64,000 nucleotides of DNA. Source: Trichomonas vaginalis G3. Its lineage: Eukaryota > Parabasalia > Trichomonadida > Trichomonadidae. The translations under genes were made by a program, and so were the position numbers. The stretch spans positions 19,139,411 to 19,203,410 of the forward strand of contig NC_067203.1 in assembly GCF_026262505.1 (NCBI RefSeq), in the 5' to 3' direction. Below the pieces are notes generated by a model. It searched no databases. It saw only the letters and a list, made by a program, of their open reading frames with translations, and had not been told where the DNA came from. This document shows, piece by piece, positions 28,095 through 37,383 of this stretch. The first letter of the stretch is position 1, and every line of letters begins with the position of its first letter.

Positions 28095-29291
28095 ATGTCG
28101 AGAAAGCAGAAAAAGGATTCCCGTTTCGATGATCTCGAAGTTGAAGAGCGTCATCCACCTGTTGATATGTATGGCATTCCAAATGAGTATGCTGAAAACT
28201 ATGTTTCATCAAGTGATGAAGAATTTCCAGATGAATTTAAAAAATACGAATTTTCATCCAGTGATGAAGAAATAACAACAAAGGAAAGTACATCGCGTTT
28301 AGCAATCACCGGACTTTATTGGGAAAAAGTCAAAGCTTCAGACATTTTTGCATTTATCAACTATTCTTTGAGTTCAGACGATACACTCAACTCTGTTTCA
28401 GTCTACCTATCACACTATGGCGAAGAGCATCTTGAAGATTTTAAGAAAGACGACATTCCTGATGATGAGCCAGATGATGTTCGTGCAGCTGCATTCCGCT
28501 ATCGTCAAAAGGTTCTTTCCAAGTGCTACTTTGCTGTTGCAGAGTTTACTGATTCAAAATCTGCAGATGATGCATATGAACAATTATCTCGTTGCGAATT
28601 CGGCAATACAGGCAATTTCCTTGATCTTTCAGTTATACCAGATGATGTTGACTTCTCAGCATTCAAATTACGTGACATGGCCAAAGAAGTTCCCGCAGAT
28701 TGGGATATGCCGAACATAAACGCGGCCTGGAACACAAACACCAAAGCCGAAGATGACTGGGACACAAACCCTGTCGAGCGTGTTGCCGCCGTCAACTCGA
28801 TCTGGGAGGATGACCTTGATGAAGACGCCCAAAACGAAGTTGCCTCAATTTTGATTGGCAGTGGCAGCGAAGATGATGAAAGACCTACTCGCGAGTCTCT
28901 TTTAGGCACATTGAAAGCTCTTGCCGAGGAAGAAGAAGAGGAGGAAGAGCAGAAAGAGATGGATGACATGGTTTTCGAGTTTGTTTCTCATGCAGGACCA
29001 GATAAAAAGAAGGCAAAGAAACAGAAGGAAGAAGAGGTCGAAGAAGAGGAAATTAATGAAGAAAAGAAGAAGGAAGAGAAGAGACAAAAGAAGAAAGAGA
29101 AAAAGGAAAAGAAACAAAAACAAAGTGTAGATGATGAAGAAATAGTCGACCAAATTATGAATGATGACAGATTTAAGGATGTAATTGAACAGTCTGGATA
29201 CGGTATTGATGCAACTGCTTCTAATTTCAAGAATGACCCGGCAATGGACAAACTTAGATCAAAAATAGCAAGACAACACCATGGAAAGTAA
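28095..29291 (+). CDS. ESF1: ESF1-like pre-rRNA processing factor
   Basis: About 398 residues from ATG 28095 (MSRKQKKDSRFDDLEVEERH). An N-terminal DSRF motif precedes acidic stretches with SSDEE. An RRM-like segment starting LAITGLYWEKVKASDIFAF leads to the conserved KCYFAVAEFTDSKSADDAYE and FLDLSVIPDD. Then come WDTNPVERV, a highly charged linker, and a C-terminal NUC153 domain (MNDDRFKDVIEQ, GYGIDATASNFK). ESF1 works in the nucleolus in 18S rRNA maturation with the small-subunit processome. The protein is shorter than yeast Esf1 (about 630 residues). A fragment of this gene is repeated, inverted, at 29345..29457. Confidence 0.85.
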   Translation: MSRKQKKDSRFDDLEVEERHPPVDMYGIPNEYAENYVSSSDEEFPDEFKKYEFSSSDEEITTKESTSRLAITGLYWEKVKASDIFAFINYSLSSDDTLNSVSVYLSHYGEEHLEDFKKDDIPDDEPDDVRAAAFRYRQKVLSKCYFAVAEFTDSKSADDAYEQLSRCEFGNTGNFLDLSVIPDDVDFSAFKLRDMAKEVPADWDMPNINAAWNTNTKAEDDWDTNPVERVAAVNSIWEDDLDEDAQNEVASILIGSGSEDDERPTRESLLGTLKALAEEEEEEEEQKEMDDMVFEFVSHAGPDKKKAKKQKEEEVEEEEINEEKKKEEKRQKKKEKKEKKQKQSVDDEEIVDQIMNDDRFKDVIEQSGYGIDATASNFKNDPAMDKLRSKIARQHHGK

Positions 29292-29344
29292 TGTTTTGAT
29301 TTTTTTCCACACACAGTAATAAATATATAGAGTTTTTTTTTTTT

Positions 29345-29457
29345 CTGATCTTCTTCTTCTTCTTCCTCGGTAAGAGCTTTTAATGTGCCTAAAAGAGACC
29401 TCGCGAGTAGATCTTTCATCATCTTCACTGTCACTGCCAATCAAAATTGAGGCAACT
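29345..29457 (-). pseudogene. Inverted partial copy of ESF1
   Basis: The reverse complement of these 113 bases matches ESF1 bases 28838..28952 with about nine in ten positions identical. It includes the segment for VASILIGS-SEDDER and the acidic run, and the copy carries a frame-breaking indel. It lies 54 bases after the ESF1 stop, so an ESF1 transcript reading through could fold back on itself. Confidence 0.85.
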
Positions 29458-29768
29458 AGAAGTAATCCCACTTTGAATTTTGATCCCAAAAATTTCTAAC
29501 TATAAAATTTGGTGTAGGAATATATTAAACTATCTATATCCATCGTCAGATACGAAAGTACGATTAGGTTTGCCCTTAGTGTGGGAGCCCTTCTAGGCAA
29601 CTTCGTTTTGGGTATAAAAAATTACGCAAAAACGATTATTTAAATAAAATATTAACTTTTTTGACATCTATAGACCATAAAACTTAGGATGTCAAAAAAA
29701 ACTGGAAAATTTTGTAGCGACTTTGAAAAAAAAATTTAAAATAAAATTCAACTATATTTTAATTTTGA

Positions 29769-31379
29769 ATGATATTTGGTGTTAATATTACTGTGAAAAA
29801 AAAATTGACTCCCAAAAAAAAACCAATAATTTTATTATTCGAAATCTTGATGTTTGACTATGATGATCTGATGCAAAATCCAGATTACCTAGATTTATTA
29901 GATGTTGTATCAACATATAATGCATGGGTCCCAAATTATCAAGCAGAATTGCTTGATTGCATGATTTTCTTAAGTATTCCGACTAATGTTCTTCCTCTTG
30001 CTCTCCAAAGTGTTTTATCGTTTAACAACTGTGATACTCTATTAGAAGTTAGTATTTCACTCAATAATTTCAAATGGAGCCGTCAACCAAATCAAGTCAC
30101 CATCAACCATCCCCAATTCCACAAGAATTTTGTAGGATATAACTTAATACAAGATCTCATTCCTAATTTCTTTAGTCCAAAGTACTATCCAAGACAAAAT
30201 TATAAATCAGCCGTTTCACTTCTGGCCTGTCATGGTAATTATACTCATGCAAAGCTTAATGTACTTGTTGCGGAAGGATTTGATTACCAAAGATCAGAAA
30301 CAGCTTTAATTCTCGCTAAAGATGACATTAATGTTGCCAGAGAGAAGCTTAGAACAGGACTTGCACAAGTTGATACGATGCCAATCAATTCAACATACGC
30401 TGAGTGTCCTCTTTTATACTTTGTACTTGAAATTATCGAAGTATTTTTAGATCTTCCAGATCATTGTTGTATTTGCAGAGCTCCAATACAAGATGGTTCT
30501 ATTAAACCTCTTGTTTGCACTAATCCTGCATGCATCCACAAATTTGAGCAAAATGGTATCGGAGTTTCAGTTATTCAAGAAATCAAGAGAGATCCATTGG
30601 TTGCTGACCTCCTTATATCATGTTTTGCAACTTCTGCAGGGTCTCAGTTCCTTAATCCAGCTCCTCCACCTGAATTAATGAATTATTCAAACCAATTAGC
30701 CAATTTGCCGGCCATGAATAACATAACGAGACTTAACAATGATCAGGAACTCAAAAATATGATAGGAAATAACCTTTTCTCATTAGTCAAATGGATAATC
30801 TTATCAAACAAGTCTCATTTCATCCATTTACCGCAACAAATGATGTTACAGCAGATTAGATCACCAGATCACTTCTTGGCAATCATTTCTTCCCCAGAAA
30901 GAGAATACAGATTTAGAGCATTAAAGGCAAGATACGGATCTATGTTTTTATGGCATGGATCTGAAGGAAAAAGATGGTATCCGATCCTTAGAAATGGATT
31001 ACGAAACCTTTCCGGAACAAATTTGATGAGAGTCGGGCAAGCATATGGCGCAGGTATTTACCTGGCTTCAAATGCATCAACATCATCAGGGTATGTTGTC
31101 AATTCTCCTAATAACTATAGGAATTCATCTTTTGGCCAAAATTTGACTTTGATTGCTCTTTGCGAAGTTGCAAAGGTTCCTGCACTCAAAGATCATGGGA
31201 ATGGTATCCTCACATGCGCAAACGAAGATGCTGTCAATATTCGTTTCGTTTTTACAAATCCAATGGCAATAGGTAATGTTGATACTGTTAGAAATCAATT
31301 AACAAATGTCCCATCACTTAGAGATGTCCTCAATGCATTTGCAACCAAAGCTATGCAAAATCAAAATCGATATTATTAA
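29769..31379 (+). CDS. PARP6/8-like mono-ADP-ribosyltransferase
   Basis: 536 residues from ATG 29769; an alternative ATG at 29850 (MFDYDDLMQN) would remove 27 basic residues. Residues ~150-195 (LLACHGNYTHAKLNVLVAEG, then ALILAKDDINVAREKL) look like a UBA-type helical domain. A zinc-binding CCIC...CTNPACIHKF segment (~233-258) is followed by the helical region known from PARP6/8. The catalytic domain holds LWHGS with His396, the NGLRNLSGTNL segment and GAGIYLAS with Tyr431. No catalytic glutamate is seen at the usual third position (around NIRFVF), suggesting mono-ADP-ribosylation using NAD. The substrate is unknown. Intact. Confidence 0.85.
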   Translation: MIFGVNITVKKKLTPKKKPIILLFEILMFDYDDLMQNPDYLDLLDVVSTYNAWVPNYQAELLDCMIFLSIPTNVLPLALQSVLSFNNCDTLLEVSISLNNFKWSRQPNQVTINHPQFHKNFVGYNLIQDLIPNFFSPKYYPRQNYKSAVSLLACHGNYTHAKLNVLVAEGFDYQRSETALILAKDDINVAREKLRTGLAQVDTMPINSTYAECPLLYFVLEIIEVFLDLPDHCCICRAPIQDGSIKPLVCTNPACIHKFEQNGIGVSVIQEIKRDPLVADLLISCFATSAGSQFLNPAPPPELMNYSNQLANLPAMNNITRLNNDQELKNMIGNNLFSLVKWIILSNKSHFIHLPQQMMLQQIRSPDHFLAIISSPEREYRFRALKARYGSMFLWHGSEGKRWYPILRNGLRNLSGTNLMRVGQAYGAGIYLASNASTSSGYVVNSPNNYRNSSFGQNLTLIALCEVAKVPALKDHGNGILTCANEDAVNIRFVFTNPMAIGNVDTVRNQLTNVPSLRDVLNAFATKAMQNQNRYY

Positions 31380-31902
31380 AAAAAATAAATTTATATTTTT
31401 CCTTTTTAATTGAACCATTTTGAGACTAAACTGAGAAAATAAATATAAGAAGAAATAATTTTTTTCAAATTTAAAAATTCATTTAAAAATGTTCCGTCTG
31501 GTCGCTTTAATATTGCTTAGATTCTAGTGCCATACGGAATTAATTTTGGAAGAAATATATTCATGGCTTATTAATCATGGAAAAGAAGCATTATTCAACT
31601 AAATGCCAATAGTTTGTTATAAAGTTAGATGAATTTTAGAATATGTTCAGAATAATTCCAAAATCATTGATATTTTGGAAATAAGATATGCAACAATAAA
31701 AATCAGTTGATAGTGGTTATGGTTTGATCATTTATGAAGATGGCATTTGTTAAATGAGAAACTTTACAAATTCATATTCAAAATTCAAAAATTTTAGGAT
31801 TGAATTTAATTTAAATATGTATTCCATACAATATCATGATTAGATTTCATGCTAAAAATGATTTTTATTAGAAAGACAAAAATTTTTTTTGGCTCCATTG
31901 CG
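31380..31902. other. Intergenic, no gene seen
   Basis: About 520 AT-rich bases between the PARP and UTP15 genes. The in-frame codons upstream of 31903 (from 31849) are AT-rich and not counted as coding. Confidence 0.6.
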
Positions 31903-33327
31903 ATGAAAGTCTTCAACAATGTAGGCGCAGTTCCATTTGTTGTTGGCGAAACACGCAGCAAAGAAGAAATAGAAGAGTCAGCCGTTTGGCAAAAACTGAC
32001 CGAAACTAAAATTATTCAGTTTAATGCTTCGATTAATAGAATTAAATTCTCACCCCTCGATCCAAATCCATTAGTTGTACTTTCTGGGCTTACAGGTCCA
32101 TGGATTAATGGCAAATCATATACACAAGACTTCGCATTTGCTAAAGCAAAGGCACAATTTTCTGCTGTTGCGTTCAGAAACGATGGTGTTTTAATTGCAC
32201 TCGGCAGAGAAGATGGAACTGTTGATATTTATCCTACAAAGGATCACCAAACATTACTTCGTCGTTTCAAATTACATTCCGGAATTATTCATGATCTTGC
32301 ATTTTCTCCATTTTCAAACACTGTTGTTGCAGCGTGTGGAGATGGAACTATTCAAATCATGGATGTTTCCGGTGCTAATGATGTTGTAGTGATTAAAGCT
32401 CATAATGACGCCGTTTCATCAATTATCCCTATGGAATCCGGAAATATCTGGGTTTCCGGCTCCCACGACAAGACTGTTGGTATTTGGGACTTAAATAAAC
32501 AAGAAAAAATCGGATCAATTGAAACAGAAAATCCTGTATCGAATTTAGTAGCAAAAGGTAGACGTGTATTTGCTGCCTCATCCGAAAATGTCGTAGCTAT
32601 TGACATTCTCGCTAAAATTACAAAAGTTGGAACCTTTACTTTACATAATCGACCGATTGTTGGCCTTACTATTGTCAGATCCAACCTTGTTACGGCATCT
32701 TCTGATAGACAGATCAAGATAATTGATCCTGCATCGTTCACAGTTTTATATACCATTAAAATGCACTCAGACATCGTTAGTATTGCAGCATTACCTGATG
32801 CAACCAAGTTTGCATGCGCCCTTTCCGGCGGTGTCCTCCAGATCCGTCATTTACCAGAAAAATCTCAAAATAAGACAGAACGACCACAAGTTCAAATGCC
32901 TGCAAACTTCAGAGTTTTCAGACCCCCGCAGAACCAACGCAAAGAAAAGTGGAATCAGTGCTTAATCAGATTTGAATTCGCAGAAGCTCTCGATTACGCC
33001 CTGAAAGAGAGCGATCCGGCCATCGGAATTGGAATGATTGATGAACTTGACCGTCTTGGCGGCCTTGACGCTGCCATTGCTGGAAGAGATGCAATGGGTG
33101 TCCAACCACTCCTCAAATTCCTTATCGCGAACGTTTCAAATCCAACGTGGTCGTCCGTAGTTCTCAAAGCGGTTATTGTTTTTGAGAGAATTTACAGAAG
33201 AGTTATTGGAGACGTTCCAGCGGTAGGAAAGATGTTTGATGAGCTCTCCTCGAAGATAGGTGAGGAGCTTAAGGAACAAAGAAGAGCAGCAATGTTGATC
33301 GGAAAGATAGATTTGCTTCTCAAGTAA
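31903..33327 (+). CDS. UTP15: UTP15-like WD40 protein of the small-subunit processome
   Basis: About 474 residues from ATG 31903 (MKVFNNVGAVPFVVGETRSK). An N-terminal segment precedes about six WD40 blades (residues ~35-315), for example HDLAFSPFSNTVVAACGDGT and WVSGSHDKTVGIWD. A link with FRVFRPPQNQRKEKWNQCL leads to a C-terminal helical UTP15_C domain (FEFAEALDYAL, VGKMFDELSSKI). UTP15 belongs to the t-UTP/UTPA complex, which binds nascent pre-rRNA in the nucleolus. Length fits the family. Together with ESF1 it gives two ribosome-biogenesis genes within 5 kb. Confidence 0.85.
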   Translation: MKVFNNVGAVPFVVGETRSKEEIEESAVWQKLTETKIIQFNASINRIKFSPLDPNPLVVLSGLTGPWINGKSYTQDFAFAKAKAQFSAVAFRNDGVLIALGREDGTVDIYPTKDHQTLLRRFKLHSGIIHDLAFSPFSNTVVAACGDGTIQIMDVSGANDVVVIKAHNDAVSSIIPMESGNIWVSGSHDKTVGIWDLNKQEKIGSIETENPVSNLVAKGRRVFAASSENVVAIDILAKITKVGTFTLHNRPIVGLTIVRSNLVTASSDRQIKIIDPASFTVLYTIKMHSDIVSIAALPDATKFACALSGGVLQIRHLPEKSQNKTERPQVQMPANFRVFRPPQNQRKEKWNQCLIRFEFAEALDYALKESDPAIGIGMIDELDRLGGLDAAIAGRDAMGVQPLLKFLIANVSNPTWSSVVLKAVIVFERIYRRVIGDVPAVGKMFDELSSKIGEELKEQRRAAMLIGKIDLLLK

Positions 33328-33598
33328 TTTTTATAGATTATATTTTTTATTATTTTAGAAATAAAGATATTTTTATAGACTTTTCATTACATCTTATCAG
33401 ATCTTTTATTTGGAAAAGTTAAAAATAAAAATGAGCCAATTATATTTCAAACTAAAATGAATTATTATTCATATCTCAATTTTGCTTTTGAAAATTGTGA
33501 GTATTTTATATGGCAATACGATTGGTTTAATAAATCGAGTCATTTACGATTTAAAAAGTAGATTGAATAATATCAAGGAATATATGCAACAAGTAAAA

Positions 33599-33634
33599 GA
33601 CACGTCGGTATCAACTTCGTTGTTTCCCCGTGTC
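33599..33634. other. Stem-loop in a GC-richer patch
   Basis: GACACG (33599..33604) pairs with CGTGTC (33629..33634), with inner CAAC/GTTG-type pairing around a TTCG loop. The flanking ~140 bases are less AT-rich than the surroundings. It could be a small RNA gene, but no snRNA, snoRNA or tRNA signature was found. Confidence 0.3.
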
Positions 33635-34369
33635 AATCAAACGAGATAAGATTTTCCATATAAATACCTTAATGAGTCAGAACGAATAGAAGCAGTCACC
33701 TTATAAAAATAGCCAAAAAAGGCTTTCATGAATTTAAGTATGCTAAACTCTATTGGTTATAATATAAAATAGAAACCATTCAGTCGAAAAGAATGGTCAA
33801 ATGGTTATTGAGATACCGAATAACTTCCGGTTAAATAAAAGATAAATCTATATTTAGTGAAATACTTTTGTACACATATTTCTTGATATTTTTATTGTCT
33901 CAATCAAGAATAATTAATGTGATTAAATAAAAATTCTTAAAAATCAATAAGTATATAAGTACTCTATTAAGCTGAACTATAGTTGTTGTTTTTTATTGGA
34001 AAATACAACGTAATATTACTTTCAAAAACTGACCAACGAAATTTGGTCAAATTCATTAAAAATCCAAAAAAAGTGTTCTTAAGGAATATAGAATTTCTTT
34101 TAAAACGGTTTCATGTATGCATGATCTAAAGGTTGAAAAAAGATTTGTGTTGATCCAAATTTATAGCTTTTCGGAATTAATATAATACGTATATATTATT
34201 GTGATTAAATATATTAACTATAATCACATGTACCGCATATTCAGAGTTCAGGAAATATCTTCCCAAATCGAAAAATCACCGAAATCAAGAGAATCACTGA
34301 ACTGTCATGTAATAGATCCTGGATAACATGAAATATGAAATAGTAAAATTGAACATTATCAATTTTGAT

Positions 34370-34413
34370 GTTCCGATCACTGACTTTTTGACAATTTGAG
34401 TAGTGATCGGAAC
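34370..34413. repeat. 12-bp perfect inverted repeat
   Basis: GTTCCGATCACT (34370..34381) and its exact reverse complement AGTGATCGGAAC (34402..34413), 20 bases apart. Intergenic, function unknown. Confidence 0.75.
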
Positions 34414-34633
34414 TCTGAAATTAAAACATTTGAGAGTAGAGCGGTCCTTCCACAAATAAAAAACGCTTAGAATGATGTTGGACACTCAGAAAAAAGAATT
34501 ATCAAGCCTAGGAATCATCAAAATATTTTTGAATCAAATTTGGTCATTATCATAAAATCAAATTTATTTCTGGAAGTGAATATTCATTATAATATTAGGT
34601 GACAAAAAAATATTTAAACCAACTAAATTTTGC

Positions 34634-34700
34634 AAATTACCTCAGACTTTTCAGAGGATTGAGTGGCAACTCAATCCTCTGAAATAGTCTGTGGTAATTT
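34634..34700. repeat. Long near-perfect hairpin
   Basis: A perfect 15-base stem TTCAGAGGATTGAGT (34650..34664) with ACTCAATCCTCTGAA (34669..34683) around the loop GGCA. It extends outward through AAATTACCTCAGACT and AGTCTGTGGTAATTT with few mismatches, to roughly 30 paired bases. It lies about 250 bases before the phosphoglycerate dehydrogenase start. Confidence 0.85.
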
Positions 34701-34942
34701 TTAGTCTCTACACTATTTCAATATAAGCTCCATTTTTAAACAGTTTTTAAAAATCGAGCATTGAAAAGTGTGATGAGACTTTTGAATTAAAATTTAGGTT
34801 AAATATTTTGAAAGTTGCATGTAATTATGTGCTTATTCTATATACTCAATATTATATAAATTCAATCCTCTCAAAAAGTGGAATTTTTTGATTGCAAAAT
34901 TGTTCATTAATTGAGAGAGATTTGTACCTGAACAAAATCAAC

Positions 34943-34954
34943 TCATTTTTAACA
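34943..34954 (+). promoter_or_regulatory. Initiator-like element of phosphoglycerate dehydrogenase
   Basis: TCATTTTTAACA directly precedes ATG 34955 and is a close match to the trichomonad initiator. It shows that the true start is 34955, not the in-frame upstream codon near 34892. Confidence 0.7.
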
Positions 34955-36139
34955 ATGAAGATTCTCATTGCAGACACTCTCGCACAACGCGTTGTTGATA
35001 CTCTCATCAAGCAAGGTCACCAGGTCAAGATGGATCCAACAATCACAGAGGATTCCCTTGCAAATGAAATCACAGACTATAACATTCTTATTGTCCGTTC
35101 TAAAGTTGTAAATGCACATGCTATCGAAAATGCTCGTGCTCTCTCACTCATTATTCGTGCAGGTGCTGGTGTTAACACAATTGATGTTAACGCTGCTTCA
35201 AATCATGGTGTTTTAGTTACAAATACACCAGGCCAGAACAATGATGCTGTTGCTGAACTCGCCTTCGGCCATATCATTGCTTGCGACCGCTGCATTCCAC
35301 AGAATACAATGCACATCAAGAATGGTGAATGGAGGAAGAAATTATTCCTCAATTCCACAGGTCTTAGAGACAGAACACTCGGCTTAGTTGGCTGTGGCAA
35401 CATTTCACACTCTATGATCCACATCGCAAAAGGATTCAACATGAACGTTGCTGTTTACTCAATTCCATTCAGCCCAGAAGAAGCTAAGTCTCTTGGTGTT
35501 CAATACTGCGGAACACTTGAAGAACTCGCAAAGATTGCTGATGTTGTCTCAGTTCACGTTCCTTACATGAAAGAGACACACCATCTTATCAACAAGCAAT
35601 TCTTCGATGCCATGAAGAAGAAGGCAATCTTCATCAACACATCCAGAGGTGAAATTGTCGATACAGTTGCTATGATCGAAGCAATCAAGGAAAAGGGCAT
35701 CAAGGTTGGTCTTGATGTTTACGAGAACGAGCCAGCTGGTTCATTCGGTACTTTCCAGAACAATCAGATTGCTGAAGTTGTTACATCAGCTACATGCCAC
35801 ATCGGTGCTTCCACACAGCAAGCTTCAGAGAGAATTGCCGATGAAACAATCAGAATTGTCAACACATTCGTTGAGACAGGTGAAGCACTTCACTGTGTCA
35901 ACATTGATCAGTCACCAAAGGTTGATGGAGTCCTTTCTGTTAGACATAATGGTGTTTTCGGAAAGATCATTGCCTGCTGCGAAGAGCACGGTGCTAAGAT
36001 CATGTCTGTTAACAACGATGTCCTCAAGGGCGATAACTGCCAGATCGCCGCTATCAGGATGAAAGTCCCAAAGAGTTTCGCTGATGAAATCACCAAGATT
36101 GAAGGCGTTATTGGTGTTTCTTGTAAGATGTTTGATTAA
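34955..36139 (+). CDS. D-3-phosphoglycerate dehydrogenase
   Basis: 394 residues from ATG 34955 (MKILIADTLAQRVVDTLIKQ). It oxidises 3-phosphoglycerate to 3-phosphohydroxypyruvate with NAD, the entry to serine (and in trichomonads cysteine) synthesis. The Rossmann segment TLGLVGCGNIS has the third glycine replaced by serine. Catalytic-type residues are visible: Arg in FINTSRGEIVDT, Glu in GLDVYENEPA and His in TSATCHIGAS. The last ~80 residues (GVLSVRHNGVFGKIIACCEE...) form an ACT-like regulatory domain. Codon use is GC-rich relative to spacers, fitting strong expression. The stop TAA lies within TAAA, the kind of poly(A) signal used by trichomonads. Confidence 0.93.
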   Translation: MKILIADTLAQRVVDTLIKQGHQVKMDPTITEDSLANEITDYNILIVRSKVVNAHAIENARALSLIIRAGAGVNTIDVNAASNHGVLVTNTPGQNNDAVAELAFGHIIACDRCIPQNTMHIKNGEWRKKLFLNSTGLRDRTLGLVGCGNISHSMIHIAKGFNMNVAVYSIPFSPEEAKSLGVQYCGTLEELAKIADVVSVHVPYMKETHHLINKQFFDAMKKKAIFINTSRGEIVDTVAMIEAIKEKGIKVGLDVYENEPAGSFGTFQNNQIAEVVTSATCHIGASTQQASERIADETIRIVNTFVETGEALHCVNIDQSPKVDGVLSVRHNGVFGKIIACCEEHGAKIMSVNNDVLKGDNCQIAAIRMKVPKSFADEITKIEGVIGVSCKMFD

Positions 36140-36357
36140 ATTTTATAAAGAGTAAATCCCTTCCCTTTCGTATTGAAATTTTGTCAATTTTTGAATTTAA
36201 AAAATTTCCAGATCAGGTCAGAAGTCGGAAAAAAAGTTGAAATACTACATGGCTTGCTCTGAACTAAGAAATTACGAAATAATTAATGAGACAATTCAAC
36301 AAAATTTTTGGGAAACAAAATTTACTTCGGTGAGATTAAAATTTGATATTTTATCCG

Positions 36358-36945
36358 ATGACGAAAGTTATCCTTGTAGGATCATGCGGTGTAGGAAAAA
36401 CTTCAATTGTAAAGGTTATTACATCAGGATTGTTTGAGGAAGAATACAATCCCACAGTTGGAGCTGAATATAATCTCAAAGTTTTAGGTCCTCCAGGAGA
36501 AGAAGTTAAAATACAATTCTGGGATACAGCTGGTGAAGAAAAGTTCCAAGCTATGGCCCCTATTTACTACCATGACGCGAAAATCGGTTTAGTTGTTTTT
36601 GCAATGGATGATCAATACTCGTTTGACCGTCTAATCTCATGGATTAATTCAATTAATGATAATACAGAAGGTGTCAGATTGATTGTAGTAGGAAATAAAT
36701 CAGATAAAGAAGATAAAGCAGTTAAAACAGAACAAGCGATTTCTTTGGCCAACGAATTCAAGGCAGAATATGTAGAAGTTTCTGCTAAAACAGGAGCTCG
36801 TATTCAAGATCTTTGCGATATAATTTCCGATTTGGCAAAAGAGAAAGAAGCCGAGATTAATCAAAAGCAGAATGAGCAACAATCTCTAAAGCTTGTAAGC
36901 GAATCATCTACTCAAAATAATCAACAAGGTTCGAAATGTTGCTAG
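36358..36945 (+). CDS. Rab-family small GTPase
   Basis: 195 residues from ATG 36358 (MTKVILVGSCGVGKTSIVKV). The P-loop is GSCGVGKTS, the switch I threonine lies in YNPTVGAEY, and switch II contains WDTAGEEKF. Base-recognition motifs GNKSD and SAK are present. The C-terminus ends KCC, a double-cysteine site for geranylgeranylation. It acts in vesicle traffic; the subfamily is unclear. It starts only ~220 bases after phosphoglycerate dehydrogenase on the same strand. Intact. Confidence 0.93.
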   Translation: MTKVILVGSCGVGKTSIVKVITSGLFEEEYNPTVGAEYNLKVLGPPGEEVKIQFWDTAGEEKFQAMAPIYYHDAKIGLVVFAMDDQYSFDRLISWINSINDNTEGVRLIVVGNKSDKEDKAVKTEQAISLANEFKAEYVEVSAKTGARIQDLCDIISDLAKEKEAEINQKQNEQQSLKLVSESSTQNNQQGSKCC

Positions 36946-37383
36946 GAAATTTTGAATTTCTTAATTTTCTATTCATCCTGTTTATAAACTATTAATCACT
37001 ATCACTATCCTTTTTACCTAAGTTTACAAAATTGAGAATTTTAAAAATTGTATTTTATTTTCGAATTTTTCAAAAACAAATATTGATTTCCCAATATTTT
37101 GTCGCACATTTTGAGAATGTATTACGATTTTGAAGGAATTTCGCTAATTCAATAAGTACCATCCGAAAGTCCCCTCTTTGGCACAATTATAGGATACATG
37201 TCTTAATTCGAACTACTTGGAGTTCCTAAGTAAAGAAGAAAGTGGAAAATTATAATTTACTGCTAATTTCGTCATAGAAATAGTTGATATCGTCAATTTA
37301 TCTGTTTTAAAATGCACTGCTGTATTTCTAATAAATATGAGTTGAATAGAAAGGTTTTATAACATAACAAACAAATATACAAA
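36946..37383. other. Intergenic between convergent genes
   Basis: About 440 AT-rich bases between the Rab gene and the membrane-protein gene; nothing recognised. Confidence 0.6.

Larger units (their letters stand above)
33328..34942. other. Long intergenic region with three stem-loops
   Basis: About 1.6 kb, very AT-rich, with no convincing ORF. It contains a GC-richer patch with a stem-loop at 33599..33634 and inverted repeats at 34370..34413 and 34634..34700. Confidence 0.6.

Noticed and set aside
28902..29153. Leucine/phenylalanine-rich frame opposite ESF1
   Set aside because: It is the antisense of the lysine/glutamate-rich region, not a membrane protein.
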